DNA of 64,000 bases from Streptomyces sp. LX-29 (lineage in GTDB: Bacteria > Actinomycetota > Actinomycetes > Streptomycetales > Streptomycetaceae): NCBI RefSeq assembly GCF_029541745.1, contig NZ_CP089746.1, forward strand, positions 1,178,001 through 1,242,000. Reading direction: 5' to 3'. The position numbers and the translations under genes were made by a program. The notes below the pieces were generated by a model that saw only the letters and a program-made list of their open reading frames with translations, did no database searches and had not been told where the DNA came from. Every line of letters begins with the position of its first letter. Position 1 is the first letter of the stretch. Positions 46,325 to 59,368 of the stretch are shown piece by piece.

Positions 46325-47227
46325 TCCCCATCGCCCCCGTGTGCCCGCCTCGACGGCTGGCGGACGGGGGCGGCGTCCGTCCCCGTCCCCCGCCCGACGT
46401 CCCTCCCCGGCCCGAGGGTCCCTCCCCGCCCGAGGTCCCTCTCCGATGCCGGCTCCGCCGCCCCACGGCGCCGGTCTGGCCGATTCCGAGCCACCGCCCT
46501 CGGCGTCCCCGCGCCCTCGGCGGTGCGTGCTCCCCGGCGCCCTCGCCACGGCCGCGCCGACAGGGCCGAGGTCTGACCGGGGTCTCGCGGGCGCGGACTC
46601 ACGGCATCCCCCGAGTGTCCTCCGTCATCGCGGCGGACCGCCCCGGCAGCGCCCTCACGAGCGCGTGCTCCACGACATCCCCCGAGTGCCCCGGCCATCG
46701 CGGCAGCCCGCCTCGGCCACGCCCTCGCCACGACCACGCCGCTGCCCCCACCACCGGCCTGTGCCCCGCGCGCGCCTGCCCGGTGACACCTCGCCGACGC
46801 TCTGGGCCCTGCTCCCCGCGCCGCCCGTGACCGCTTCCTCCACGGCGCCCGCGGCCGCGGCCGCTCGGCACCCCCGCCGGCGCTCGGCGCGCCTGCCGAC
46901 ATACCCAGGCGGCGTCGGCGCCCACGTCAGCCGATGTCCGGCGGATCGATCCGCACCCGCACCGGCGGCCCCTCCCGCCGCACCAAGCGCGCCGCATGCG
47001 CGGCCTTGAGCGCGGCAGCCAAGGCCGCCCCGCTTCCCGGACGCACCCGCAACAGGGCCCGCTCCCAGCTCTCGCCGGGCGGCGGCGCGCCCGGGCGGCG
47101 GGGACGCCGAAGTCACCCCGGCACCGGCACCCGACCGAGCACCTCGGCACCCTCAGGAAGACCGCTCGGCACCCCCGCCGGCGCTCGGTGCGCCTGCCGG
47201 CGTTCCCAGGCGGCGTCGGCGCCCACG
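46325..47227. other. 903-base stretch without an intact gene, downstream of priA
   Basis: No open frame looks like a gene. The plus strand is C-rich. A roughly 55-base segment (CATCCCCCGAGTG..., ATCGCGGC) recurs from 46605 and 46676, period 71. From 46861 on it is a second, degraded copy of the priA 3' end (see the repeat). I see no promoter or RNA gene. Confidence 0.6.
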
Positions 47228-47466
47228 TCAGCCGATGTCCGGCGGATCGATTCGCACCCGCACCGGCGGCCCCTCCCGCCGCACCAAGCGCGCCGCATGC
47301 GCGGCCTTGAGCGCGGCAGCCAAGGCCGCCCCGCTTCCCGGACGCACCCGCAACAGGGCCCGCTCCCAGCTCTCGCCGGGCGGCGGCGCGCCCGGGCGGC
47401 GGGGACCGCCGAAGTCGCCCCCCGGCACCGGCACCGGACCGAGCACCTCGGCGCCCTCGGGAAGAC
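46861..47466 (-). repeat. Tandem direct duplication of the priA 3' end, about 301 bases each
   Basis: 46861-47161 and 47162-47466 are direct copies, about 95% identical over most of their length, with small indels near 47101-47115. The right copy includes the priA stop (47228-47230). The left copy repeats the last 78 or so codons with the stop at 46927-46929 but is out of frame, so it is a non-functional fragment. The copies end at GAAGAC and restart at CCGCTCGGCA. Confidence 0.85.
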
Positions 47467-49381
47467 GGAGGCTCTCCAGGAGATCGGCGACGGCCTCCGG
47501 CGGGCCGGAGACGGAGGCCATCCGGGAGACCGGTGGAAAGCCGAGCTGGGCGCGTTCGGCCAGCTCGCGCGCGGCGTGGCCGGCGGGGTCCCAGCGGACC
47601 AGCGCCTGGACGGGGCGCAGCGTGGGCTCCGCTATGACGACGACGGTGCCGTCCTCGCGTTGGGGTCGGACCAGCGCGGCGGCGGTCAGCCAGCGGTGCA
47701 GGCTGTCCTCTCCGGCGCGCAGGTCAGGGCGGCCGAGCAGGGCCCAGCCGTCGAGCAGCAGGGCCGCCGCGTAGCCGCCCTCCGCGACGGGCTCGGCGCC
47801 AGGCGTGCTGACCACCAGGGCCGGCTGCCCGGGGACGGTTTCCAGCACATGGTCGCGCCCGGAGGTGCGCACCGGGACCGAGGGGAAGGCCCGGCCTAGT
47901 TCCTCGGCGGTGCGCCGGGCGCCGACGATCCGGGCCCGCAGCCGCGTCCCGCCGCAGGCGGGGCAGTGCCAGGCCCGCTCGCCGCGCCCGCACCAGGCGC
48001 AGCACAGGGTGTCCGCGTCGGTGGCCTCCAGCGGGCCGGAGCAGTGCCCGCAGCGGGCCGGCTCCCGGCAGCGCTCGCAGGCCAGCCGCGGCACATACCC
48101 GCGGCGCGGCACCTGGACGAGCACCGGTCCGCGCGACAGCCCGTCACGCACCGTCTGCCAGGCGAGGCTGGGAAGCCGGGCGGCGCGGGCGGCCGGGTCC
48201 CGTGCCTGTTCGGTGTCGGAGACCGTGCGTATCAGGGGCGCGGCGGCGCGGACCTGCTCGCGGTCGGCCTCCAGGGGCAGCGCCCACCCGTTGTCGACGA
48301 GCTGGGCCGCCTCCACGGTGCGTCCCAGGTCTCCGGCGAGGAAGCCGGCGCGCTCGTGGACCGCGCGCAGCAGCAGCACGTCGCGGGCGTGCGGCTGCGG
48401 GGCGTTGGTGTCACTGTGGCTGGAGCTGCCGTCGTCCCAGATGGCGACCAGCCCGAGGTCGCGGACGGGGGCGAACATCGCCGCGCGGGTGCCCACGACG
48501 GCCCGCACCGACCCGCGGCTGATCGCCAGCCAGCGTCGGTAGCGCTCCTCCGGCCCGGAGTCGGCGACCAGCAGTGTGTGGTGCCCCTCTCCGAGCAGCG
48601 CGGTCAGGGCGGCGTCCACCCGGGCGGCGGACCGGCCGTCGGGGAGCACCGCCAAGGCGCCGCGCCCGGAGGCGAGCGTCGTGGCGATGGCGGTGGCGAG
48701 CTCGTGCGGCCAGTGCGGGCCGGGCAGCGCGGTCCACACGGCCCGTGGCGCGCCGTCCCGCGCGAGCGCGTCCAGGAAGCCCGGACCGGCCGGGTACCGC
48801 GACCAGCTGCCCACCGGAGGCCGCGACGGCGGCGCGGCGGGCGGCGGGGAGGGCTGGGACTCGGCCTTGCCGTTGCGCGGCGGTATCGCCAGTTGCAGGA
48901 CGTCCGCCAGCGATCCGGCGTAGCGGTCGGCGACCGCCCGGCAGAGCGCGAACAGCTCCGGGCTGAGGACCGGCTCCGGGGACAGCACCTGGGCGAGCGC
49001 GGCCAGGGGGCCGCGGTAGTCGGACTCCGCGACGCGCTCGATGACGTACCCGTCGAGCAGCCCGCCGCCCTCTCGACGGCCCTGCCGCACGTTCCCGGTG
49101 CCGGCGCCGAACCGCACCCGCACCCGCACCCCCGGCTGCGCCTGAGCGTCCAGGTCCGCCGGGACCGCGTAGTCCCACAGCTTGTCCAGGTGGACCGGGC
49201 CCTTGTCCACGAGCACCCGGGCCACCGGTCGCTCGGTCGCCAGCGCCGCCCCCCGCCAGGTCCGCGGCCTGGCCTTCGGTGCCTTGGCCGCCTGCCGCAC
49301 CGTCTCCCGGATGAGCGCGAGCTGCTCACCCCCGGGCGGCACCGCCGCCGGGTCCGGGGACTGCTCGTTCTCGCTGCTCAC
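47228..49381 (-). CDS. priA: Primosomal protein N' (PriA), actinobacterial type lacking helicase motifs
   Basis: This 717-residue protein from GTG 49381 has the N-terminal DNA-binding domain (ATERPVARVLVDKGPVHLDKLWDYAVPADLDAQAQPGVRVRVRFG). The zinc-binding cysteine cluster is at about 460-505 (CERCREPARCGHCSG, LCCAWCGRGERAWHCPACGG), and AQLGFPPVSRMASV is the C-terminal region. The Walker A lysine is absent: the P-loop site reads LASGRGALAVLPDGRSAARV, and DExH is replaced by AIWDDGSSSHS. This is standard for actinobacterial PriA, so it likely restarts forks as a loader only. The upstream frame is open to 49528, but those residues are not conserved. The last 78 codons are tandem duplicated downstream. 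Confidence 0.93.
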   Translation of the reverse strand: MSSENEQSPDPAAVPPGGEQLALIRETVRQAAKAPKARPRTWRGAALATERPVARVLVDKGPVHLDKLWDYAVPADLDAQAQPGVRVRVRFGAGTGNVRQGRREGGGLLDGYVIERVAESDYRGPLAALAQVLSPEPVLSPELFALCRAVADRYAGSLADVLQLAIPPRNGKAESQPSPPPAAPPSRPPVGSWSRYPAGPGFLDALARDGAPRAVWTALPGPHWPHELATAIATTLASGRGALAVLPDGRSAARVDAALTALLGEGHHTLLVADSGPEERYRRWLAISRGSVRAVVGTRAAMFAPVRDLGLVAIWDDGSSSHSDTNAPQPHARDVLLLRAVHERAGFLAGDLGRTVEAAQLVDNGWALPLEADREQVRAAAPLIRTVSDTEQARDPAARAARLPSLAWQTVRDGLSRGPVLVQVPRRGYVPRLACERCREPARCGHCSGPLEATDADTLCCAWCGRGERAWHCPACGGTRLRARIVGARRTAEELGRAFPSVPVRTSGRDHVLETVPGQPALVVSTPGAEPVAEGGYAAALLLDGWALLGRPDLRAGEDSLHRWLTAAALVRPQREDGTVVVIAEPTLRPVQALVRWDPAGHAARELAERAQLGFPPVSRMASVSGPPEAVADLLESLRLPEGAEVLGPVPVPGGDFGGPRRPGAPPPGESWERALLRVRPGSGAALAAALKAAHAARLVRREGPPVRVRIDPPDIG

Positions 49382-49514
49382 AGCTTCAGTCTTAGCAGAG
49401 ACCACCGACAGCGACGCGAGCACCGACGGGGTGTGCCCCGGCTGCCGTCGTCCCCGACGGCGGTGCCCCGAGACCGCGGTGCCCCGATCACAGAGACGCC
49501 GCCGGGCATGCGTG

Positions 49515-49551
49515 ACGGCCCCGGGCACCCTCCACGGGCGTCCGGGGCCGT
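49515..49551 (-). terminator. Terminator of metK
   Basis: ACGGCCCCGG (49515-49524) pairs with CCGGGGCCGT (49542-49551), a perfect 10-bp stem. The 17-base loop has a further partial CCC/GGG pairing. It follows the metK stop by 26 bases. Confidence 0.7.
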
Positions 49552-49576
49552 ACGGCGAACAGCGTCTGTCTGGTGG

Positions 49577-50800
49577 TTACAGACCCACGGCCGCGCGGAG
49601 CGCGTCCACGCGGTCGGTGCGCTCCCAGGTGAAGTCCGGCAGCTCACGGCCGAAGTGGCCGTAGGCGGCGGTCTGGGCGTAGATCGGGCGCAGCAGGTCG
49701 AGGTCGCGGATGATCGCGGCCGGGCGGAGGTCGAAGACCTCGCCGATCGCCTGCTCGATCTTCTCGGCGTCGACGGTGGCGGTGCCGAAGGTCTCCACGA
49801 AGAGACCGACCGGCTCGGCCTTGCCGATGGCGTAGGCGACCTGGACCTCGCAGCGCGAGGCGAGGCCGGCGGCGACCACGTTCTTGGCGACCCAGCGCAT
49901 GGCGTAGGCGGCCGAGCGGTCGACCTTGGACGGGTCCTTGCCGGAGAAGGCACCGCCGCCGTGGCGGGCCATGCCGCCGTAGGTGTCGATGATGATCTTC
50001 CGGCCGGTGAGGCCCGCGTCGCCCATGGGGCCGCCGATCTCGAAGCGACCGGTCGGGTTCACCAGCAGGCGGTAGCCGTCGGTGTCCAGCTTGATGCCGT
50101 CCTCGACGAGCTCCTTGAGCACGTGCTCGACGACGAACTCCCGGACGTCCGGAGCCAGCAGCGAGTCCAGGTCGATGTCGGAGGCGTGCTGCGAGGAGAC
50201 GACGACGGTGTCGAGGCGGACGGCCTTGTTGCCGTCGTACTCGATGGTCACCTGGGTCTTGCCGTCGGGGCGCAGGTAGGGGATGGTCCCGTTCTTGCGG
50301 ACCTCGGTGAGGCGGCGGGAGAGCCGGTGCGCCAGGTTGATCGGCAGCGGCATCAGCTCGGGCGTCTCGTCGCACGCGTAGCCGAACATCAGGCCCTGGT
50401 CGCCGGCGCCCTGCCGGTCCAGCTCGTCACCCTCGTCACCGGCGGTGGAACCCTCGACGCGGGCCTCGTACGCCGTGTCGACACCCTGGGCGATGTCCGG
50501 GGACTGCGCGCCGATCGAGACCGACACCCCGCAGGAAGCGCCGTCGAAGCCCTTCTTCGACGAGTCGTAGCCGATCTCCAGGATCTTGTTCCGCACGAGC
50601 GTGGCGATCGGCGCGTACGCCTTGGTCGTGACCTCACCGGCCACGTGCACCAGGCCGGTGGTGATCAGGGTCTCGACGGCGACCCGGGACGTGGGGTCGT
50701 CCTTCAGCAGGGCGTCGAGGATCGTGTCGCTGATCTGGTCAGCGATCTTGTCAGGGTGGCCCTCGGTGACAGATTCCGAGGTGAACAGGCGGCGGGACAC
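49577..50800 (-). CDS. metK: S-adenosylmethionine synthase
   Basis: MetK forms S-adenosylmethionine from methionine and ATP. It is 407 residues with [17 protein letters not shown] (ATP, His and metal site), [22 protein letters not shown], the P-loop-like [23 protein letters not shown] (about 270-295) and [33 protein letters not shown]. The GTG at 50800 follows AGGGAGCG, and [17 protein letters not shown] is the standard N-terminus. The 378-base upstream gap has no gene but has an inverted repeat at 50943-50962. No SAM riboswitch is visible. Confidence 0.97.
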   Translation of the reverse strand: MSRRLFTSESVTEGHPDKIADQISDTILDALLKDDPTSRVAVETLITTGLVHVAGEVTTKAYAPIATLVRNKILEIGYDSSKKGFDGASCGVSVSIGAQSPDIAQGVDTAYEARVEGSTAGDEGDELDRQGAGDQGLMFGYACDETPELMPLPINLAHRLSRRLTEVRKNGTIPYLRPDGKTQVTIEYDGNKAVRLDTVVVSSQHASDIDLDSLLAPDVREFVVEHVLKELVEDGIKLDTDGYRLLVNPTGRFEIGGPMGDAGLTGRKIIIDTYGGMARHGGGAFSGKDPSKVDRSAAYAMRWVAKNVVAAGLASRCEVQVAYAIGKAEPVGLFVETFGTATVDAEKIEQAIGEVFDLRPAAIIRDLDLLRPIYAQTAAYGHFGRELPDFTWERTDRVDALRAAVGL

Positions 50801-50942
50801 ATCGCTCCCTGGGGTTGCAGCGGCTGCTGGCTGATCATTGGCAGAACCGCCCGGGAGCTGCGCCCGTCGCGGTTCCTCCGCCAGTTTATCCGGCGTTTGT
50901 GCTGGTTGGGCATTCGGTATCGAAGAACGGGCGTGCCGTGAC

Positions 50943-50962
50943 CGGGAACATACCTGTTCCCC
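50943..50962. promoter_or_regulatory. Inverted repeat upstream of metK
   Basis: CGGGAACA-TACC-TGTTCCCG-like arms give GGGAACATACCTGTTCCC with perfect 7-base arms. It is about 145 bases before the metK GTG. The GAAC-N6-GTTC spacing differs from the LexA box (N4), so another factor or hairpin is more likely. Confidence 0.45.
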
Positions 50963-51098
50963 GACGGAAAAGGGTCTTGGCAGAGTGGCAAGAACGTGCC
51001 ATCTGCACCGGTTGGCCGGGAGCGGTACCTCCGCCTCCGCCGGAACAGTCCCTTCCGTCACACCCGCCACACCTGACGCATGCCTGTTCCGCCGTACG

Positions 51099-51151
51099 GG
51101 ACCCCGTTCCTCCCTCCGGCGCCCCCGGCGCCCGTTCCGCCGCCGGGGTCC
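51099..51151 (-). terminator. Terminator-like structure after coaBC
   Basis: GGACCCCG (51099-51106) pairs with CGGGGTCC (51144-51151). The interior has GGCGCC-CCC-GGCGCC. It lies 28 bases past the coaBC stop on that strand. Confidence 0.5.
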
Positions 51152-51178
51152 CGGCCGGCTCAGCCGTCCAGTCGGGTC

Positions 51179-52393
51179 TCAGCCCTCCAGTCGCTCCGCG
51201 ACCAGATCCCACACCGTGTCCGCCAGCGCCTCCTTCGGGCCGTACGGGACCGGCGTCTCGGTGCCGTCGGCGCCCAGCACGACGGCCTCGTTCTGCTCCG
51301 AACCGAAGGTCTTGCGCTCGCCGACCTCGTTGACGACCAGCAGGTCACAGCCCTTGCGGGCGAGCTTGGCGCGGCCGTTGGCGAGGACGTCGTCGGTCTC
51401 GGCGGCGAAGCCGACGACCAACTGGCCGGGGCGCGCGCGGTCGGCGGAGAGCTCGGCGAGGATGTCGGGGTTCCGCACCAGCGCGACGGGCTCGGGGTCC
51501 TGGCCGTCGCGCTTCTTGATCTTTCCGGTGGTGTAGTGGGCCGGGCGGAAGTCGGCGACGGCCGCCGCCATGACCACCACGTCCGCGTCGGCGGCCGCCT
51601 TCAGGGCCGCCTCCCGCAGCTGCACGGCGGTGCCCACCCGCACCACGTCGGCCCCGGCGGGGTCGGGCAGCTCGGTGTTGGCGGCGAGCAGCGTCACCCG
51701 GGCACCGCGGGCCACGGCGGCGCGCGCCAGGGCGTAGCCCTGCTTCCCGGAGGAACGGTTCCCCAGGAACCGCACCGGGTCGAGCGGCTCGCGGGTGCCG
51801 CCGGCGCTGACCACCACATGGCGGCCGGCGAGATCCGGCCGCACACCCTCCGCGCCGCGCGCCAGCACCCGACGGCAGACCTCGAAGATGTCGGCGGGCT
51901 CGGGGAGGCGCCCCTTGCCGGTGTCGACGCCGGTGAGTCGGCCGACGGCCGGCTCGATGACCACGGCGCCGCGGCGGCGCAGGGTGCCGACGTTCTCCTG
52001 GGTGGCCGGGTGCTCCCACATCTCGGTGTGCATGGCCGGGGCGAAGACCACCGGGCAGCGGGCGGTGAGCAGGGTGTTGGTGAGCAGGTCGTCGGCGAGG
52101 CCGTGGGCCGCCTTGGCGAGCATGTCCGCAGTGGCGGGGGCGACGACCACCAGGTCGGCCTCCTGTCCGATGCGGACGTGCGGCACCTCGTGGACCGTCT
52201 CCCAGACCTCGGTCGAGGCGGGGTTCCCGGACAGGGCGGCCCAGGTGGCCTCGCCCACGAAGTGCAGCGCCGAGGCCGTGGGCACCACCCGGACGTCGTG
52301 CCCCGACTCGCTGAGCCGACGCAGCAGCTCACACGCCTTGTAGGCGGCGATCCCGCCGCTGACCCCCAGAACGACCTTGGGCTTGTCCGTCAT
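51179..52393 (-). CDS. coaBC: Bifunctional phosphopantothenoylcysteine decarboxylase / phosphopantothenate-cysteine ligase
   Basis: CoaBC makes 4'-phosphopantetheine for coenzyme A in two steps. The CoaC flavoprotein domain (about 1-190) holds VVLGVSGGIAAYKACELLRRL, VVVAPATADMLAKAAHGLADDLL and the PAMHTEMWEHPATQENV motif. The CoaB ligase domain (about 200-404) holds VVSAGGTREPLDPVRFLGNRSSGKQGYALA and MAAAVADFRP, then KIKK with the conserved lysine. At 404 residues it starts at ATG 52393 (MTDKPKVVLG). ATG 52420 (MEKAAEKAV) is an in-frame alternative with a good GGGGAG site. The flavin cofactor depends on the rib genes in this window. Confidence 0.94.
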   Translation of the reverse strand: MTDKPKVVLGVSGGIAAYKACELLRRLSESGHDVRVVPTASALHFVGEATWAALSGNPASTEVWETVHEVPHVRIGQEADLVVVAPATADMLAKAAHGLADDLLTNTLLTARCPVVFAPAMHTEMWEHPATQENVGTLRRRGAVVIEPAVGRLTGVDTGKGRLPEPADIFEVCRRVLARGAEGVRPDLAGRHVVVSAGGTREPLDPVRFLGNRSSGKQGYALARAAVARGARVTLLAANTELPDPAGADVVRVGTAVQLREAALKAAADADVVVMAAAVADFRPAHYTTGKIKKRDGQDPEPVALVRNPDILAELSADRARPGQLVVGFAAETDDVLANGRAKLARKGCDLLVVNEVGERKTFGSEQNEAVVLGADGTETPVPYGPKEALADTVWDLVAERLEG

Positions 52394-52496
52394 GACCGCC
52401 TTCTCCGCCGCCTTCTCCATGGTTCGCGCTCCCCGCACTCCCACTACGTGGTGTGCACAGGTGGTGTGCACACATGAGGTGTACCTCTCCCATGAC

Positions 52497-52538
52497 ACAC
52501 CACGGGCCCGGCAGCGGTGCTGGCCGGGCCCGTGGTGT
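52497..52538 (-). terminator. Strong terminator between rpoZ and coaBC
   Basis: ACACCACGGGCCCGGC (52497-52512) pairs with GCCGGGCCCGTGGTGT (52523-52538), a 16-bp perfect stem with a 10-base loop. It ends the mihF-gmk-rpoZ transcript. Confidence 0.8.
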
Positions 52539-52549
52539 GAGCGGAACGA

Positions 52550-52822
52550 CTACTGCGCCGGGGCCTCGACGGCCTCGGAGGTCAGCAGACCCGCGTTGAT
52601 CTCGCGCAGCGCGATGGAGAGCGGCTTCTCGTGGACGTGGGTGTCCACCAGCGGGCCGACGTACTCCAGCAGGCCCTCGCCGAGCTGCGAGTAGTACGCG
52701 TTGATCTGGCGCGCACGCTTGGCGGCGTAGATCACCAGGCTGTACTTCGAGTCGGTGGCCTCAAGCAGCTCATCAATCGGCGGGTTGATGATGCCCTCGG
52801 GCGCGGTGATGGAAGAGGACAC
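52550..52822 (-). CDS. rpoZ: RNA polymerase omega subunit
   Basis: RpoZ is the small core subunit that stabilises beta' and helps transduce (p)ppGpp signals. At 90 residues it matches Streptomyces omega almost exactly: [47 protein letters not shown], then [28 protein letters not shown]. The start is GTG 52822 after GGAAGG. The residues encoded before it are not part of the family. It lies 38 bases after gmk, with a strong terminator behind it. Confidence 0.97.
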   Translation of the reverse strand: MSSSITAPEGIINPPIDELLEATDSKYSLVIYAAKRARQINAYYSQLGEGLLEYVGPLVDTHVHEKPLSIALREINAGLLTSEAVEAPAQ

Positions 52823-52860
52823 GCTCTGCCTTCCGATGGGGTGTCTTACACGAGTGAAGC

Positions 52861-53457
52861 TCAAACAACGCTCATCAAGGCTAGCAGCTCAGCCGCTACG
52901 TCCTTGACCGAGGTGTTGACCAGGGTGCTGTCGAACTCCGCCTCCGCGGCGAGCTCGACCTTCGCGGCCTCCAGCCGCCGCTCGATGACCTCCGGCGCCT
53001 CCGTGCCGCGGCCGGTGAGCCGGCGGACCAGCTCCTCCCAGCTCGGCGGGGCGAGGAAGACCAGCTGCGCCTCCGGCATGGACTCGCGGACCTGCCGGGC
53101 CCCCTGGAGGTCGATCTCCAACAGCACCGGCTCGCCCGCCTCCAGGCGGTCCAGGACCGCCTGCCGGGGCGTGCCGTAGCGGTTGCCCGCGAACTCCGCC
53201 CACTCCAGCAGCTCACCGTTGGCGATCAGCTTGTCGAACTCCCCGTCGTCCACGAAGAAGTACTGGACGCCGTGGCGCTCGCCGGGGCGCGGCTTGCGGG
53301 TGGTGGCCGAGACCGAGAGCCAGACCTCGGGGTGCTCGTTGCGCATATGAGCGACGACCGTGCTCTTACCGACCCCGGAGGGGCCGGAGAGCACGGTCAG
53401 CCGCGGATGTCTGACCGGGGGGACGGGGGCCGTCCCCCGGGAGACCGTAGTACTCAT
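52861..53457 (-). CDS. gmk: Guanylate kinase
   Basis: Gmk converts GMP and ATP to GDP and ADP. The 198-residue protein has the P-loop [17 protein letters not shown] (about 22-38), the GMP-binding [21 protein letters not shown] and [35 protein letters not shown], and the lid RRLTGRGTE. It sits between mihF and rpoZ with 38 bases on either side, the order conserved in actinobacteria. The start is ATG 53457. The first 18 residues vary and are longer than in E. coli. Confidence 0.97.
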   Translation of the reverse strand: MSTTVSRGTAPVPPVRHPRLTVLSGPSGVGKSTVVAHMRNEHPEVWLSVSATTRKPRPGERHGVQYFFVDDGEFDKLIANGELLEWAEFAGNRYGTPRQAVLDRLEAGEPVLLEIDLQGARQVRESMPEAQLVFLAPPSWEELVRRLTGRGTEAPEVIERRLEAAKVELAAEAEFDSTLVNTSVKDVAAELLALMSVV

Positions 53458-53495
53458 GCAGCGATTATCCAGGTTCCCGGGAGTGCCTGGAAACG

Positions 53496-53819
53496 TCAGG
53501 CGCCGGTGGAGCCGAACTCTCGCTCAAGAGAGGCGATCTGGTTGGAGCCGAGACCGCGCACCCGGCGGCTCTCGGAGATCCCCAGTCGCTCCATGATCTG
53601 CTTGGCGCGGACCTTGCCGACGCCCGGCAGCGATTCGAGCAGTGCGCTCACCTTCATCTTGCCGATGACATCGTTCTCCTGGCCCTGCTTGATGACCTCG
53701 TGCAGAGAGGCGCCGGAGTGCTTGAGCCGATTCTTGACCTCGGCGCGCTCCCGGCGAGCCGCGGCGGCCTTTTCGAGCGCGGCTGCGCGCTGTTCAGGGG
53801 TAAGGGGCGGAAGAGCCAC
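53496..53819 (-). CDS. mihF: Actinobacterial integration host factor
   Basis: This 107-residue nucleoid-associated protein, the actinobacterial type of IHF (sIHF in Streptomyces), is unrelated to E. coli IHF. It is all-helical. The DNA-binding H2TH-like part is [44 protein letters not shown] (about 60-104), with the basic helix-hairpin [11 protein letters not shown]. The start is ATG ([18 protein letters not shown]). It bends and compacts DNA and is needed for normal sporulation and metabolite control in Streptomyces. The gap of 204 bases to pyrF holds a hairpin. Confidence 0.96.
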   Translation of the reverse strand: MALPPLTPEQRAAALEKAAAARRERAEVKNRLKHSGASLHEVIKQGQENDVIGKMKVSALLESLPGVGKVRAKQIMERLGISESRRVRGLGSNQIASLEREFGSTGA

Positions 53820-53969
53820 GCCTACGTCACCTCGGATGTCGAACTGTCGGATACGGACCGGTGAGGAACCTAGTCGCCCCTCACCTGGGGAGCAACGCGC
53901 AACGCGCTTGCGCGTTCGCTCTCGACGGAGACTAGCGGCCGATGCCGCTCCAGTCAGCGAGAACAGAGG

Positions 53970-54005
53970 AAAAGTCCTGGTCAGACTCGATCGACCAGGA
54001 CTTTT
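53970..54005. terminator. Terminator of pyrF
   Basis: AAAAGTCCTGGTC (53970-53982) pairs with GACCAGGACTTTT (53993-54005), a 13-bp perfect stem with a 10-base loop and a T-run on either strand. It is 18 bases past the pyrF stop. Confidence 0.85.
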
Positions 54006-54023
54006 CGGACCAAAACGGATGGC

Positions 54024-54865
54024 TTATTCGGCCACAGCGCGCACTTCGTCGGCGAATCGCGTTGCCGCTTCAACCAAACCGGCGTGACCTGGGCCGTGAC
54101 GTAGGACACCCCGGCTCACGCTCGGCACCACGTTGCCGACCGCGGCGCCGAAGACCGCGGGCAGATCGGCGGGGGTCGCCCCCTGGGCGCCGATGCCCGG
54201 GGCCAGCAGCGGCCCGTTGATCGCCAGGTCGTACGAGGAGAGATCGCCCAGCGTCGCGCCGACCACCGCGCCGAAGGAGCCGAGCGGAGCCGCGTCCGCG
54301 TTCTCGGCCCGCAGGTGGTCCAGCATGGTCGCGCCCACCGTCGCGCCGTCGGGCCGCACCGCGTGCTGCACCTCCGCGCCCTCGGGGTTCGAGGTGAGCG
54401 CGAGCACGAAGAGGCCGCAGCCGTTCTCGCGCGCCAGCTCCACCGCCGGGCGCAGCGATCCGAAGCCCAGGTAGGGGCTGACCGTCACCGCGTCCGAGAA
54501 CAGCGGCGAGGCGGGGTCCAGATACGTGGCGGCGTACGCGGCCATCGTCGAGCCGATGTCGCCGCGCTTGGCGTCCATGAGCACCAGCGCGCCGGCCTCG
54601 CGGGCGTCGGCCACCGTCCGCTCCAGCACGGCGACGCCCCGCGAGCCGAAGCGCTCGAAGAACGCGGACTGCGGCTTGAAGACGGCGACCCGCTCGGCGA
54701 GCGCCTCGACCACGGTGCCGGCGAACCGCTCCAGGCCGTCGACGTCGTCGTCGAGCCCCCAGTCGGCCAGCAACGAGGCGTGTGGGTCGATGCCCACGCA
54801 CAGCGGACCGCGGGTGTCCATGGCACGGCGCAGGCGCGCGCCGAAGGGCTCCAGGGGGGTCGGGG

Positions 54866-54869
<4 letters not shown>
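54024..54869 (-). CDS. pyrF: Orotidine 5'-phosphate decarboxylase
   Basis: PyrF removes CO2 from OMP to make UMP, the last de novo step. It is 281 residues, of the type with N-terminal MTPTPLEPFGARLRRAMDTRGPLCVGIDPH. The catalytic lysine lies in VLMDAKRGDIGSTMAAY (about 95-112), as DAKRGD. The C-terminal phosphate loop is in GIGAQGATPADLP. The start overlaps the pyrD stop (ATGA at 54866-54869), so pyrD-pyrF are translated together. A perfect terminator hairpin closes the unit. This gene lies at the end of the pyr array. Confidence 0.96.
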
Positions 54870-55975
<1,106 letters not shown>

Positions 55976-56019
55976 CGCAGTGGTGTCCTGTGGGGTGTCC
56001 GGCGAAAGGTGTCCTCACG

Positions 56020-56053
56020 ACGAGGGGGACACCGCGTTCGGTGTCCCCCTCGT
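56020..56053. terminator. Hairpin between carB and pyrD
   Basis: ACGAGGGGGACACCG (56020-56034) pairs with CGGTGTCCCCCTCGT (56039-56053), a 15-bp perfect stem with a CGTT loop, 7 bases past the carB stop. No T-run follows, so it may attenuate or protect the 3' end, or terminate weakly. Confidence 0.7.
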
Positions 56054-56059
56054 GGGCCG

Positions 56060-59360
<3,301 letters not shown>

Positions 59361-59368
<8 letters not shown>

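Noticed and set aside
47228..49381. PriA reported as truncated or inactivated because helicase motifs are missing
   Set aside because: Loss of the ATPase motifs is the normal state of actinobacterial PriA, and zinc and DNA-binding parts are intact.
50943..50962. LexA/SOS box
   Set aside because: The actinobacterial box is GAAC-N4-GTTC; here the arms are separated by 6 bases, so it is not a LexA site by that rule.
50801..51178. SAM riboswitch upstream of metK
   Set aside because: I could not find SAM-I or SAM-II conserved elements. Only a simple inverted repeat and a terminator-like structure are visible.
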